Source: Pseudoalteromonas sp. T1lg23B (GTDB lineage: Bacteria > Pseudomonadota > Gammaproteobacteria > Enterobacterales > Alteromonadaceae). From it: a stretch of 64,000 nt of DNA. Below, in pieces: positions 1 through 9,625 of the stretch. Under the pieces are notes generated by a model that was given only the letters and a program-made list of their open reading frames with translations, ran no database searches and was not told the DNA's origin. Numbering within the stretch: the first letter of the stretch is position 1; each line of letters starts with the position of its first letter. The position numbers and the translations under genes were made by a program. The stretch spans positions 493,097 to 557,096 of the forward strand of contig NZ_PQBZ01000042.1 in NCBI RefSeq assembly GCF_002964665.1, given 5' to 3'.

Positions 1-255
1 CTAGAGGAAGTCAAACTAACGCTTAGCACCTTGCCCGATAGCCGAACACCAACAAAAGCAGACTGGGCCAAGCTTTCTAGGGCGTGGCAACAAAAACTAG
101 ACGAAAGAATTGCCTACATGCAAAGAGTGAGAAATCAAGTGGAAGGCTGTATTGGCTGCGGATGTTTATCAATGAAAAGTTGCCCTATATATAACCCTGA
201 TGATGTGTTGGGCGAGACAGGCAATGGTGCCTTACTGTTAGGCAAAGACTGGTAA
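1..255 (+). CDS. soxR: Redox-sensitive transcriptional activator SoxR (C-terminal part)
   Basis: The reading frame is open from the first base, so only the last 84 codons are present and the start lies upstream of the window. The visible part carries the hallmark [2Fe-2S] cluster motif CIGCGCLSMKSC (C-x2-C-x-C-x5-C) followed by PIYNPDD, the C-terminal signature of SoxR, a MerR-family dimer that activates its targets when the cluster is oxidised by superoxide or redox-cycling compounds. The DNA-binding part cannot be seen. The long helix before the cluster (LDERIAYMQRV) fits the MerR dimerisation coiled coil. The target operon is not identifiable here; the next gene is on the same strand 138 bp away and shows no SoxR box that I recognise. 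Confidence 0.95.
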   Translation, partial: LEEVKLTLSTLPDSRTPTKADWAKLSRAWQQKLDERIAYMQRVRNQVEGCIGCGCLSMKSCPIYNPDDVLGETGNGALLLGKDW

Positions 256-393
256 GTAGCACATAATTATTTACCAACACGCACTATTATATTCCAAAGC
301 ATTCAGGTTTAAGTCAGTGCTAAAGCTTATAATCCCCGCTCTTTTCGTTTTCTATTATGCTTATGACTACAATAAGCACAACTAATATCAACT

Positions 394-2556
394 ATGAACA
401 CACTGCTAGAATTTCTTAAAAATCGTAACTGGATGCTGTGGGCGCTCATATTAGGCGTGGCAACTGGGCTTATTTTTGGTGAACGGGTGGCATTTTTACA
501 ACCGCTAGGCGCAGGCTTTGTTAAGCTGATGCAAATCACTATATTTCCCTATATTGTGGTGAGCCTGATTGTGGGGCTAGGTAAGTTTGACCCTGAACAA
601 GTACGCAGTATTTTACTCAAAGCAGCCACCGTAATGCTCTGCTTATGGGGTGTTGGCCTTTTTGCGATTTGGTGTTTTACCTTTACTCTGCCACAACATG
701 ATGCTGGAACGTTTTTCTCCCCAGCACTAATTGCACCGACCAATCATATTGATTTTGCGCAGCAGTATATTCCAGCAAACCCTTTCGCGTCGTTAGCCGA
801 GGGCAATGTACCTGCTATTGTTATTTTTTGTATTGCTTTAGGTATGGCGCTCATCGCGAACAAACGCAAAAACACTGTGCTGGAATTTCTTGATGTCATT
901 GGCCAAGGTTTAACGGTTATCTCGAAAAAAGTAATTGCTATCTTTCCCATTGGTATTTTTGCTATGACAGCCAGCACGGCGGGTACACTCAGTGTCGAAG
1001 AGCTGAACAATCTGCAAGTATACTGGGTATTAGTGCTATGCCTTGGTTTGTACTTAATGCTAGTGCTTCTACCAATGCTGGTTGCAGCGCTGACACCTAT
1101 CAAATACCGCGCCTTAATCTTAGTAATGCGAAACGCTTGGATAACCGCTTTTAGTACTGGCAATGTATTTATCGTGCTCCCAGTGATCACCGAGGGTATA
1201 AAAGAGCACTTACGTACCATCAAAAAGAATGATGAACAGGCAGATCATATATCCGAAGTACTGGTGCCCATCGCCTATACTTTTCCGAGCCTTGGCAAAC
1301 TGACCACTCTCATCTTTGTAATGTTTGCAGGGTGGTTAACAGGCAACCCAATTAGCTTAGCCGATATTCCAAATGTCACCCTTTCTGCCATGTTAAGTTA
1401 CTTTGCGAATGTTCACTTAGCCATTCCATTTATGCTTGATAGTTTAAAAATACCTGCCGATAGCTATCAACTTTATTTATCGATGTCAGTATTAACCTCC
1501 AAGGTCGTATCGCCAACCACAGTGGTTTATATTTTTGCGTTTGTATTTTTAAGTATCTTTTATTGCCGCAAACAATTGCACTTAAAACGATTACGCTCGA
1601 TATATTATTTGACTTTGTTCAGTGCGCTATTGCCCGCATTTATGTTGGCAAGCTTTACATTAAACAGCTATCTTGCCAAAAACTCACAAGCAGCAGATGA
1701 AGTGATAGCCAATATGGTGATCGCAGATAAGGTCCCAGCTCATGTTTTAGGATATGTCCCTAAGGCTTATCAAAGTGGCGAGTTGTCATTAACGAATATT
1801 GATGTGATTAAAAAGCGTAATCTGCTTAGGGTTGGTTATCTAATTGATAACGTGCCGTTTAGCTACTTCAATCAGAAAAATGAACTGGTGGGTTTTGACA
1901 TCAGTTTGGCACACCGTTTAGCATCAGATTTAAACGTAAATGTTGAATTTATTCCATTCAAAAAGCATCAGCTCAACGAGTATCTAAATAAGGGCTTTTT
2001 TGATGTAGCCATGTCTGGTCTTGAGATCAACGTGGCTGATCTTACCAAGGTTCGCTTTAGTGATCAGGTGTTACAGTTGCAACTAGCATTACTCGCTAGA
2101 GATCATCAACTCGATAGATTTTCAACTTTAAAAGACATCGCTCAGCAAACATTGACCATCGCTCATGTTGAATATGCGCCTTTGTTACATCAGGTTGCCA
2201 AAGGCTACCCCAATATAGAGTTCAAACAACTACCCAACCTTAAAGCCTATTTCGCGGGTCCAGATAAATATGATGCTCTGGTGATAAGTGCTGAAGCGGG
2301 CTTTGCATGGAGCATGTTTTACCCTGAATTTGGGGTGGTTGTGCCACAAGGTGATATCAGCAAATACCCAACAGGATTTGCAGTTGCCAAGCGTAATTAT
2401 GACCTTTTGAATTACCTCAACGCATGGTTGGATATCCAACATGCTAATGGTCAAATTGATGCAAACTACCGATACTGGATATTGGGCCAAGGCAGTCAGA
2501 AAACCTCGAAACGCTGGTCGCTCATTGATGAATATGCGCCCGAGCTACTGAATTAG
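394..2556 (+). CDS. Dicarboxylate/amino acid:cation symporter fused to a periplasmic solute-binding domain
   Basis: A 720-residue two-part membrane protein. Residues 1 to about 420 are a DAACS (GltP/DctA type) sodium or proton symporter with multiple hydrophobic segments. Residues about 475-700 are a family 3 extracellular solute-binding domain: it opens LLRVGYLIDNVPFSYFN and continues with LVGFDISLAHRLA, the usual start of amino-acid-binding proteins. A single transmembrane stretch around 402-425 joins the two, which would place the binding domain in the periplasm. Solute-binding domains normally serve ABC importers or sensors, so the fusion suggests substrate capture feeding a secondary transporter; acidic or polar amino acids are the likely substrates by family. 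It is monocistronic and its last 12 bp overlap the convergent DUF1294 gene. Confidence 0.9.
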   Translation: MNTLLEFLKNRNWMLWALILGVATGLIFGERVAFLQPLGAGFVKLMQITIFPYIVVSLIVGLGKFDPEQVRSILLKAATVMLCLWGVGLFAIWCFTFTLPQHDAGTFFSPALIAPTNHIDFAQQYIPANPFASLAEGNVPAIVIFCIALGMALIANKRKNTVLEFLDVIGQGLTVISKKVIAIFPIGIFAMTASTAGTLSVEELNNLQVYWVLVLCLGLYLMLVLLPMLVAALTPIKYRALILVMRNAWITAFSTGNVFIVLPVITEGIKEHLRTIKKNDEQADHISEVLVPIAYTFPSLGKLTTLIFVMFAGWLTGNPISLADIPNVTLSAMLSYFANVHLAIPFMLDSLKIPADSYQLYLSMSVLTSKVVSPTTVVYIFAFVFLSIFYCRKQLHLKRLRSIYYLTLFSALLPAFMLASFTLNSYLAKNSQAADEVIANMVIADKVPAHVLGYVPKAYQSGELSLTNIDVIKKRNLLRVGYLIDNVPFSYFNQKNELVGFDISLAHRLASDLNVNVEFIPFKKHQLNEYLNKGFFDVAMSGLEINVADLTKVRFSDQVLQLQLALLARDHQLDRFSTLKDIAQQTLTIAHVEYAPLLHQVAKGYPNIEFKQLPNLKAYFAGPDKYDALVISAEAGFAWSMFYPEFGVVVPQGDISKYPTGFAVAKRNYDLLNYLNAWLDIQHANGQIDANYRYWILGQGSQKTSKRWSLIDEYAPELLN

Positions 2557-2958
2557 CAGCTCATAGCTTAACCAGAATAAGCCCGCTGTTTGCGCAAAGC
2601 TCAATAATAAAAGCTTTGCGTTAAACTGCCATTTCTGACACTTATGGCGAAAACTCTTTTGTGCGATGAACATCGTCATATTGCCAGCAAGCCATGATAT
2701 GGCTAACAGTTTAGCCTCGCTCACACGCCTAGAAGCGCTGATAGCACGTTGTTTGTCGACCCAAAATAGCAATAGAAACAACGCATTGAAAATAACCAAA
2801 TAAGTCACGATACCCAATGCGTAACGTATATCACTGTGGCTAAAACACACGGTCAATACTGCGATCAACAACCAAGTGCACACCGACAGTCCATAAGACA
2901 GCCCCAAACAAGTCAAATTAAAAGAAAACGCAGGCAAAACAAACTCAAGAAGTACCAA
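2545..2958 (-). CDS. DUF1294 family small membrane protein
   Basis: A 137-residue protein with four hydrophobic segments. The segment WVDKQRAISASRRVSEAKLL followed by GNMTMFIAQKSFRHK is the conserved D-K-x-A-x7-R-R-x-x-E ... H-K pattern of DUF1294 proteins. The function of the family is unknown. The only start in frame is TTG at 2958, because a stop codon lies 12 bp upstream; no ATG precedes the conserved region. The 3' end overlaps the convergent symporter gene by 12 bp, so the two stop regions are shared. It probably forms its own transcript. Length and topology are typical of the stand-alone DUF1294 form without a cold-shock domain. Confidence 0.75.
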   Translation of the reverse strand: MVLLEFVLPAFSFNLTCLGLSYGLSVCTWLLIAVLTVCFSHSDIRYALGIVTYLVIFNALFLLLFWVDKQRAISASRRVSEAKLLAISWLAGNMTMFIAQKSFRHKCQKWQFNAKLLLLSFAQTAGLFWLSYELLIQ

Positions 2959-3009
2959 GTTGTGCCGATTCTATCTTAAATGATAGCACTCAGATATAGC
3001 TAAATAAGG

Positions 3010-4017
3010 TTATTCCCAGTCACATTCTTTGACCGCATCAAACCACTGCTCATTGAATGATTTTTTCACCGGTATTAAGGGGCGTGTCACCTCAACCTCA
3101 AGTTTCGGTGCTAAATATTTATGCACCCAGGCCCTTACCGTGTCACTTTCTAATTCTTCATAGGCCACTTTCAAGGAAAGTTTGAGTTTGTCATCCGGTG
3201 AGTTGCCCTGTAGCTGTTCAAAACGCGCCTGCAACCATGATAGTAATGCTTGTTTAGATTGATTGGGAAAAATGGACGTCAATCGAGAGGTTGGGCCAAT
3301 CAAACGCTGATAATTCATTGTTTGCTCTTTGATCAGAAACACAAACAACAGGTTGATCCCTGCTGAAATCTTGCCGGAACGTTTATCTACTTCCTGATAA
3401 TCATTTAATGCTTGTCGAAACAAACGCTCTGCTTCATCAACCTTTCCTTCATCCAGCGCCAAAGCGCCCAAATTATTTTCTATCATCGCAAGTACTGGAG
3501 TTTGTTGTAACTGCTCAGCCAACGTACGAGAGCGAGCATACAGTGCACGTGCTTTTGAATGATTGCCCTGCTCTCTCGCCACTAAGGCCAAACTATTGGT
3601 GAGTGTCAAACGTTGTCGGTCATTTTGCGCATACTTATATGAGCAATCCAAAGACGTCTGCGCATCGTTGTAATACTCCTCTCTGCGCAACCAAATGCCC
3701 AATGCACTCAAAATGGTGGTGATGTTACTTCTAAAATGAGGGCTTTTTCGGGCAGTAAATACCGCTTCGAGAGATTCTATCAAACGGGGCATTTGATTGG
3801 TGGGCACAGAGGCGCGCATCGCAATAATGTGCCAACGTATAAATAAATGCTCTGGAAGCTCTTCTGGTTTACCCATATTTTCGAGTAGTACGATGGAATG
3901 AGCAGGATTAACCATCAGGTAATCTTCGGCTTCATTCATTATACCAACAGGATTCACAACGCGAGCATCAGGCCCAAAGCTGAAGCACAACACCAGAAAT
4001 AGTAACAGTACTCGCAA
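3010..4017 (-). CDS. Secreted or periplasmic TPR-repeat protein
   Basis: A 335-residue protein that begins with a hydrophobic stretch MRVLLLFLVLCFSFG, consistent with a signal peptide. Residues about 95-225 form tetratricopeptide repeats, seen in segments such as TLTNSLALVAREQGNHSKARALYARS and AMIENNLGALALDEGKVDEAERLFRQAL. TPRs mediate protein-protein contacts; no enzymatic motif is visible and I do not recognise a specific family. The C-terminal 80 residues are helical and basic/acidic mixed. It lies 83 bp downstream of the FAN1-type nuclease gene on the same strand and could be read from the same transcript, though nothing links the functions. Confidence 0.7.
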   Translation of the reverse strand: MRVLLLFLVLCFSFGPDARVVNPVGIMNEAEDYLMVNPAHSIVLLENMGKPEELPEHLFIRWHIIAMRASVPTNQMPRLIESLEAVFTARKSPHFRSNITTILSALGIWLRREEYYNDAQTSLDCSYKYAQNDRQRLTLTNSLALVAREQGNHSKARALYARSRTLAEQLQQTPVLAMIENNLGALALDEGKVDEAERLFRQALNDYQEVDKRSGKISAGINLLFVFLIKEQTMNYQRLIGPTSRLTSIFPNQSKQALLSWLQARFEQLQGNSPDDKLKLSLKVAYEELESDTVRAWVHKYLAPKLEVEVTRPLIPVKKSFNEQWFDAVKECDWE

Positions 4018-4100
4018 TACACCCTCACCGCTTTGCTAACCACTAAGTTTAACTCTAGTTGCTAAAAACTAAATATTCAAAGCGTATAACCAAACGGGGT

Positions 4101-6266
4101 CTATCGTTGCGCTTTTTCCTGTTGGCGAACTTTATTTATCAGCAACAAGATATTTGCTGCCGCCGTCGCATCTTCTAAAGCTCGGTGATGCTGTTTTAGC
4201 TCAATGCCCAAGGCATCACATAGTTTTCCCAACGAATACGAACTGTGCCCAGGTAAATATTTCCGAGCCAACTGCACAGTGCAAAGCTTAGGCTTGCTAA
4301 ATACGGCTCCCAAACGTTGAAATTCTTGTTTTAAAAACCCCATATCAAAGTTCACGTTATGGGCGACAAAAATTGCTTTTTCACACATGGCAGTGACCTG
4401 ATCAGCGATTTCTGAAAACTCTGGCGCATCGGCTACCATGTTATTGTCTATTCCCGTCAACTGGGTGATGTATTTTGGAATTGAACGCTTAGGATTCACT
4501 AAGCTTTGCCACGTTGCAACGATCTCACCTCTTTCAATTCGTACAAGAGCTATTTCTGTAATACGGTCAAACTGACTCTTTCCACCTGTGGTTTCAATAT
4601 CCACCACCACATACGTCTGATTTGGGTCAAATTGCCAGTGAGTACGCTGTATTTTTACGTCAAAACCACTGTCTGTCAGCCTATTTATCGACACCAGTTG
4701 ATTGCGTCTAAGCGAATCTCCCGGCGCTTTAATTTCCTCAAATCGCAACGTGTTACTTTCAAGCACCATCAGATCAGGGTATCCGTCCTTTAAATTTTTA
4801 AAATCTTGACTCATAGCACGCAACAAAGAGGTTATCGCATCCAAAGGTGCCGCTTCTGCCAATACAAACAACTGTTCTATCAAGTCGTCGTGCCAAACAA
4901 ACAACGCATTTTGCTGATGAAAATAGCGGGTTATTTGTTTTAATAGCCAACTTTTAAAACACGGAGCCTGATTGATTTGTTCTAATTTATGTTCAATTTC
5001 ATGTGATAGTACGTGATAAAAACGATTAAATTTAAGCAATTGTGGGTATCGCTCAAACTCGTTCACGGCCATAGATAACTCATGTTCGTATAGCTCCTGC
5101 CAGAAAACAATACTAAACAACGCCAGCCATAACTGATTTTCACAATGCCAGCTCTGTGCACCGTGGCGCGCATAGTAAGCTATCACGCCTTGCTCAGTAT
5201 TGCCTTTATAGGCTTCTTCCAAAGCAATCGAATCGGGACTTTCACGTAGTAAATCTGTCAATATTGAGGTGCGCTTTTGCTGAAATTTTCTCAGCATGAA
5301 ATCTTTTGCAAACAATAACAAAGACTCATCATTTGGCTCGGCCAGAATGGCCTCTAGTTGCTCGCGACATTGCGCATGAGCACCGAGTGAAAACATCAAG
5401 CGAATGCGCTTTTCTTGCGCCTTACTAGTGGTACAACGGGCAAGCAAAGACACTGATAATTGTTGGTCATGTTGTTCTAACAAACATGCGAGTTTATAAA
5501 ACAGCTTGTCTTGACGGTAACTGGCTTGCTCCTGAAGCTCAAAATCGAAATTGCGATGGAGTAAAGAACAAGATAAGGCCTTTGCGCTGTCTAGGGTTAT
5601 ATCACCAAGTGATTGATAAAGCCGTGCATATTCAAAGGCACACTGCGCTTGCTGGTAATCGCTAAAATAACTTGCTGGATTAACCTCTGAGTGAGTTTTC
5701 ATCACCCCTAAGTCTCGCATGGAAAACTGCGTCAAGTTTGTTTCTAAGCGATTGAAAAACAAAAATAACAGATAGTCAAATAGTGGCGCGATTTTAACAG
5801 ACAAATATCCTTTATAAACCATGGATTGTTCAATATGAGTAAACGTAATATGCTGACGTGTGAAGTCTAACCAAACTGCCTTTTTTGCACTCCGTATGGG
5901 ATAGTTTGCCAACTCTGCGCTCAGACAAATATCTTGTAATTGTGACTTGGTCAACACACTCAGCCACGCTTGATAGTCGTGGGCGGCAACATCACCGATA
6001 AACTGGGCGTCACGCAAACCTTTTAGCGCCTGTTCTAAATTATCAATTTCAGCGTAATTAAGAGAATCGAACGCGACAAAATTAGATTTTCTATTTAACA
6101 GACGAACCAACAAGCAACGTTCATACTCAGCAAGCTCTTCAATGCGTGCAAGTGTGAGTTTATCTTGCGCTGATAACAAATGACCATTACTTAATGTAAT
6201 GCACTCTACAAACTCATGGTAGTGATCTAGGTAGTATTTTTCAGGAAGTTGTTTTTGCACGCACAC
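4101..6266 (-). CDS. FAN1-like VRR-NUC nuclease fused to a DnaQ-like 3'-5' exonuclease
   Basis: A 721-residue protein with two nuclease modules. The N-terminal part matches bacterial FAN1: KYYLDHYHEF, ERCLLVRLLNRKSNFV, then a SAP-like segment near 105-130. The VRR-NUC domain at about 490-545 has the catalytic pattern GYPDL (Asp498), FEEIK (Glu511, Lys513) and Gln523. Residues 550-712 form a DEDDh exonuclease: VVVDIETTGG (Asp556, Glu558), HNVNFD (Asp641) and HRALED (His694, Asp699), all present. FAN1 enzymes cut interstrand-crosslinked and flap DNA; the added exonuclease could resect the product. The start is GTG (6266, or GTG 6260); no in-frame ATG exists upstream. A LexA box lies 7 bp before the start, so SOS control is expected. 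The fusion is the unusual part. Confidence 0.88.
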   Translation of the reverse strand: MCVQKQLPEKYYLDHYHEFVECITLSNGHLLSAQDKLTLARIEELAEYERCLLVRLLNRKSNFVAFDSLNYAEIDNLEQALKGLRDAQFIGDVAAHDYQAWLSVLTKSQLQDICLSAELANYPIRSAKKAVWLDFTRQHITFTHIEQSMVYKGYLSVKIAPLFDYLLFLFFNRLETNLTQFSMRDLGVMKTHSEVNPASYFSDYQQAQCAFEYARLYQSLGDITLDSAKALSCSLLHRNFDFELQEQASYRQDKLFYKLACLLEQHDQQLSVSLLARCTTSKAQEKRIRLMFSLGAHAQCREQLEAILAEPNDESLLLFAKDFMLRKFQQKRTSILTDLLRESPDSIALEEAYKGNTEQGVIAYYARHGAQSWHCENQLWLALFSIVFWQELYEHELSMAVNEFERYPQLLKFNRFYHVLSHEIEHKLEQINQAPCFKSWLLKQITRYFHQQNALFVWHDDLIEQLFVLAEAAPLDAITSLLRAMSQDFKNLKDGYPDLMVLESNTLRFEEIKAPGDSLRRNQLVSINRLTDSGFDVKIQRTHWQFDPNQTYVVVDIETTGGKSQFDRITEIALVRIERGEIVATWQSLVNPKRSIPKYITQLTGIDNNMVADAPEFSEIADQVTAMCEKAIFVAHNVNFDMGFLKQEFQRLGAVFSKPKLCTVQLARKYLPGHSSYSLGKLCDALGIELKQHHRALEDATAAANILLLINKVRQQEKAQR

Positions 6267-6273
6267 ACCAAAA

Positions 6274-6289
6274 CTGTGTTTTTATACAG
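6274..6289. promoter_or_regulatory. LexA (SOS) box
   Basis: The 16-mer CTGTGTTTTTATACAG fits the gammaproteobacterial LexA operator CTGT-N8-ACAG, and the flanks extend the palindrome to ACTGT...ACAGT. It sits 7 bp upstream of the GTG start of the FAN1/exonuclease gene, where a bound repressor would block initiation. The match is seen directly; LexA binding is inferred. Confidence 0.8.
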
Positions 6290-6319
6290 TATTGCATGTC
6301 TCTCGTTTATGAACCAGTA

Positions 6320-9300
6320 CTAGTTTTGTGTGTGTGGTAGCCATTGTAAGAGTTTATCGACTAAAACATCCTGCACTATCGGCTTGGCAATATAGTCATC
6401 CATGCCTGCTTCTAGACATTTGGCTTTGTCTCCTACCATAGCATTTGCTGTCATGGCTATAATAGTGATGTGGGCATAATACTCTCCGGCTTCACCACTT
6501 CTAATCAATTTGGTTGTTTCATAACCGTCCAACTCTGGCATCTGACAGTCCATGAGCAATAACGTGTAGCGGTCTTCGTCTTGTCGTTGCGCCAGTAGAC
6601 TCAATACTTCCTTCCCATCAGCAACAACATCGACAATTTTTAAACCTATCTTTTTCAGCATACTGGTAGCAACAATTTGATTTACTTGGTTGTCTTCTGC
6701 CAGCAAGATACGAATGGATGCATCCCACTTAATAGCATCATTGGCCGATTGCGGAAGGTTTTTCCCGCCTTTAATGTAGCGCTTCTCAGCCGAGCTGTTG
6801 ACATGCATGTCCTGTGCACCGTCTTTCAAAATAGTCAGTGCGGTAATGAGATCCGATGTAGTGGCGGGTTTAGGAAAATAGGTCGCGAATCCCAGTTTAG
6901 CAAAGTGTCCTACTTCCCAGCGAAAGCCCATTGGCGTCATCATGATAAGTTTCATCGCATCATACGCTTGATGTTCGCGGATCGCTTTGCCAAGCGAAGT
7001 ACCGTCCATTTCTGGCATTTGCATATCAATAAAAGCAATATCAAAACATGTCGAGTGTGTTTGTGTAAACTTACGGCATTGTTCTAGCGCCTGTTTAGCA
7101 GACGACACACTACATACCTGCGCCCCCCAATACTCCAATTGCTTACTCAGCACTGCGCGATTTGTGTCATTATCATCCACAACGAGTATGTGTAGAGCGG
7201 CTGTCTTTATGGTAGGCTGAACCAGTTCAGACTCACCGCACTTGCGCATCAGTACATTGAAAGTAAACTGACTACCTTGTTTGGGGTCGCTCTGTACCCG
7301 AACAGTTCCTCCCATTAATTCACATAACTTTTTAACTATCGCCAACCCTAACCCAGTACCGCCGTACTTGCGTGTAGTTGACGCATCAACCTGTGTAAAA
7401 GACTGAAACAGCTTACCCTGTTCACTTTTTGCAATACCAATACCGGTGTCTTTCACAACACACTCAAATTGCCAGTGCTGCTCATCATGTTCTTTCAAAG
7501 TTGCACAGATCACCACTTCCCCCTCATCAGTGAACTTGATGGCATTGCCCACCAAATTAGTGAGAATTTGTCTCAAGCGACCAGGATCGCCTCTAACTAA
7601 TGATTCATTCACATACGTGGTATCAAGAATCAACTCAAGTCCCTTGCTCTGCGCTTGAATTGCAACCGATTCTGCAAAATCTCCTAACATACTTCGTAAG
7701 TCATATTCTAATTCTTCAAGTTCAAGCTTACCGGCATCCACTTTGGAGAAATCAAGTATGTCATTGATCAAAGACAACAAAGAGGTCGCACTGTTTAGTG
7801 CAATCGTTGCTCGGTGATTTTGTTCTTCACTTAGCTCACTATTTAGAAGTAAATTAAGCATTCCAAGTACACCATTCATCGGCGTTCTTATCTCATGACT
7901 CATTGACGCTAAAAACTCACTTTTAACTAAGCTTGCCTGTTCGGCTGCTATTTTGGCCTCTTGTAATGCTTGTCTTGAGTGAACCCAATCCGTTATATCT
8001 TGCTGAATACCCACATACGCTTTCAACTCACCTGTTTTGTCAAACACCGGCGATAACTCCAAGCTATTCCAAAAGACTTCACCATTGCGTTTGTAGTTGA
8101 TCAGTCTTGCTGAAAACTTCTTTTTGCCCTGCAGTGCCTGACGCATTTTTGCAACAACTTCACGAGATGTTTCTTCACCTTGTAAAAAGCGACAGTTGGT
8201 CCCTAATACTCTTTTGTCATAGCCGGTCATTTCACTAAATGCGCGGTTAATAAATACTAAAGGGAGATCGGGCTGAGTGGCATCTGAAATTGATATACCC
8301 ACGGTACATGACTCTATTGCTTCTGCTAGCATATCGTTGTGCTCTTTTGCTTGTTTTAAAGCACTTTGATATACACGCTGCTCCGTTATATCAGTGAGAG
8401 ATCCTGCCATTCTGATCGCTCGACCATCCTTGCCCTTGAGTGCCACACCTTTGGCACGAAAAAATCGTACTTCGCCACCATAGGCGCGTATCCTCAGTTC
8501 AACATCAAAAGGTTTATTGTATTTAAAGTGGTAACGCAGCTCTTGCTGCATCGTTAGTCTATCTTTTTCGTGGATATGTGATGAAAAAGCCTCTATGTCA
8601 TTTGGAAAACCTACGGTGTCATCTTTGTCGTAACCAAGCAGCTCTCTAAATCTTGGCGCAAAATATATCTGTTGTTTTTCCAAGTCCCAATCCCAAAGGC
8701 CGTCGTGACTACCTTGAATAGCTAACTTATATCTTGATTCATTTGCCTTTGCTTGTTGTTCTGACTTTTCTAAACGACGATACGGGTTCAACAACAACTG
8801 ACGGCCAAACAACATCAGCAATCCCGCTGAAATTGTCAGGCTTATCGCTATTGCCCAAGCTATATCACGTTGAAATGAAGATACGCTATCGTCTAGCCAA
8901 CTAGTTTTAATGAGGTATTCATAGGCTATCCCTGTTGCGCCTATCGTGTCCGTATCGATACTGATATAGCTACTACTTGAGTCTGAATTGTTAAAGGTAA
9001 ACCACTTACCTTGGAGTGAAACGGCTGTATCGTCATTTTTTAAGGTATCAGCCAATAGCGCATTTAAACTGGTACTAAATTGAGCAATCAACACGCCTTC
9101 GGTGAATCCATTGTATTGAATGGGTACCGCAATTTTAAAATGCTCTTTGCCATTGATTGTATTTAATAAAATTGCCGTCTTGCTTTCAGAACGCAGCACC
9201 TGCTGTAGCCAGTTCGGATTTGAGTTGCTTGATGAGGGAGCCGCATCACTGTTATATACTTCATCACCAAGTACATTCACAATTCTTATACGTTCTTTTT

Positions 9301-9625
9301 GGCCTAACAGGTGATAAGCAGCAAGAAAATCGGACAATGATGCTTGTGAGTGGTCACTTCCCATTACACCATGAATTATAAGTGGGTGACGAACAAGGTC
9401 GCGTAAGATTTGTTCTCTGGTTTCAAGAAATTGCCGCAAATAGTTTTTAGTCAGTTCAGCCTGTGCTCTGCTGGTGTTAGTTTGCAGTTCAGTGACTGAG
9501 TTACTGGCACGTTGACCAACAAGGAACACGCTGATCAGCACCGATAGCAGCAAACTCATCGCTAGAAATGCGTAGAATGCGTTATCCGATGACAATCTCA
9601 ATAATTTAATCACTGGTTGTTTCAT
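6320..9625 (-). CDS. Hybrid sensor histidine kinase with a LOV photosensory domain
   Basis: A 1101-residue membrane kinase. TM1 (about 15-37) and TM2 (about 256-275) bracket a periplasmic sensor region of about 220 residues. A PAS domain lies at 295-415 and a second PAS domain at 432-547. The second has the LOV flavin signature GTNCRFLQG with the photo-adduct Cys478, the flavin-contacting NYKRNGEVFWN (Asn510, Asn520) and GIQ (Gln541). HisKA follows (SHEIRTP, His577), then HATPase (NLVGNAIKF, DTGIGI, GGTGLGLAI), then two receiver domains with Asp867 and Asp1026. There is no HPt domain, so the phosphate must pass to a separate partner. The start ATG lies inside the end of the upstream periplasmic binding protein gene (20 bp overlap), pointing to joint periplasmic ligand and blue-light input. 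Confidence 0.9.
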   Translation of the reverse strand: MKQPVIKLLRLSSDNAFYAFLAMSLLLSVLISVFLVGQRASNSVTELQTNTSRAQAELTKNYLRQFLETREQILRDLVRHPLIIHGVMGSDHSQASLSDFLAAYHLLGQKERIRIVNVLGDEVYNSDAAPSSSNSNPNWLQQVLRSESKTAILLNTINGKEHFKIAVPIQYNGFTEGVLIAQFSTSLNALLADTLKNDDTAVSLQGKWFTFNNSDSSSSYISIDTDTIGATGIAYEYLIKTSWLDDSVSSFQRDIAWAIAISLTISAGLLMLFGRQLLLNPYRRLEKSEQQAKANESRYKLAIQGSHDGLWDWDLEKQQIYFAPRFRELLGYDKDDTVGFPNDIEAFSSHIHEKDRLTMQQELRYHFKYNKPFDVELRIRAYGGEVRFFRAKGVALKGKDGRAIRMAGSLTDITEQRVYQSALKQAKEHNDMLAEAIESCTVGISISDATQPDLPLVFINRAFSEMTGYDKRVLGTNCRFLQGEETSREVVAKMRQALQGKKKFSARLINYKRNGEVFWNSLELSPVFDKTGELKAYVGIQQDITDWVHSRQALQEAKIAAEQASLVKSEFLASMSHEIRTPMNGVLGMLNLLLNSELSEEQNHRATIALNSATSLLSLINDILDFSKVDAGKLELEELEYDLRSMLGDFAESVAIQAQSKGLELILDTTYVNESLVRGDPGRLRQILTNLVGNAIKFTDEGEVVICATLKEHDEQHWQFECVVKDTGIGIAKSEQGKLFQSFTQVDASTTRKYGGTGLGLAIVKKLCELMGGTVRVQSDPKQGSQFTFNVLMRKCGESELVQPTIKTAALHILVVDDNDTNRAVLSKQLEYWGAQVCSVSSAKQALEQCRKFTQTHSTCFDIAFIDMQMPEMDGTSLGKAIREHQAYDAMKLIMMTPMGFRWEVGHFAKLGFATYFPKPATTSDLITALTILKDGAQDMHVNSSAEKRYIKGGKNLPQSANDAIKWDASIRILLAEDNQVNQIVATSMLKKIGLKIVDVVADGKEVLSLLAQRQDEDRYTLLLMDCQMPELDGYETTKLIRSGEAGEYYAHITIIAMTANAMVGDKAKCLEAGMDDYIAKPIVQDVLVDKLLQWLPHTQN

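Noticed and set aside
327..539. 70-codon frame on the minus strand over the symporter start
   Set aside because: It lies opposite a clear symporter gene, has no homology-like features and no ribosome binding site; a shadow frame.
6677..7220. Overlapping plus-strand frames inside the LOV kinase gene
   Set aside because: They are antisense to a strongly supported multi-domain kinase and show no protein character.
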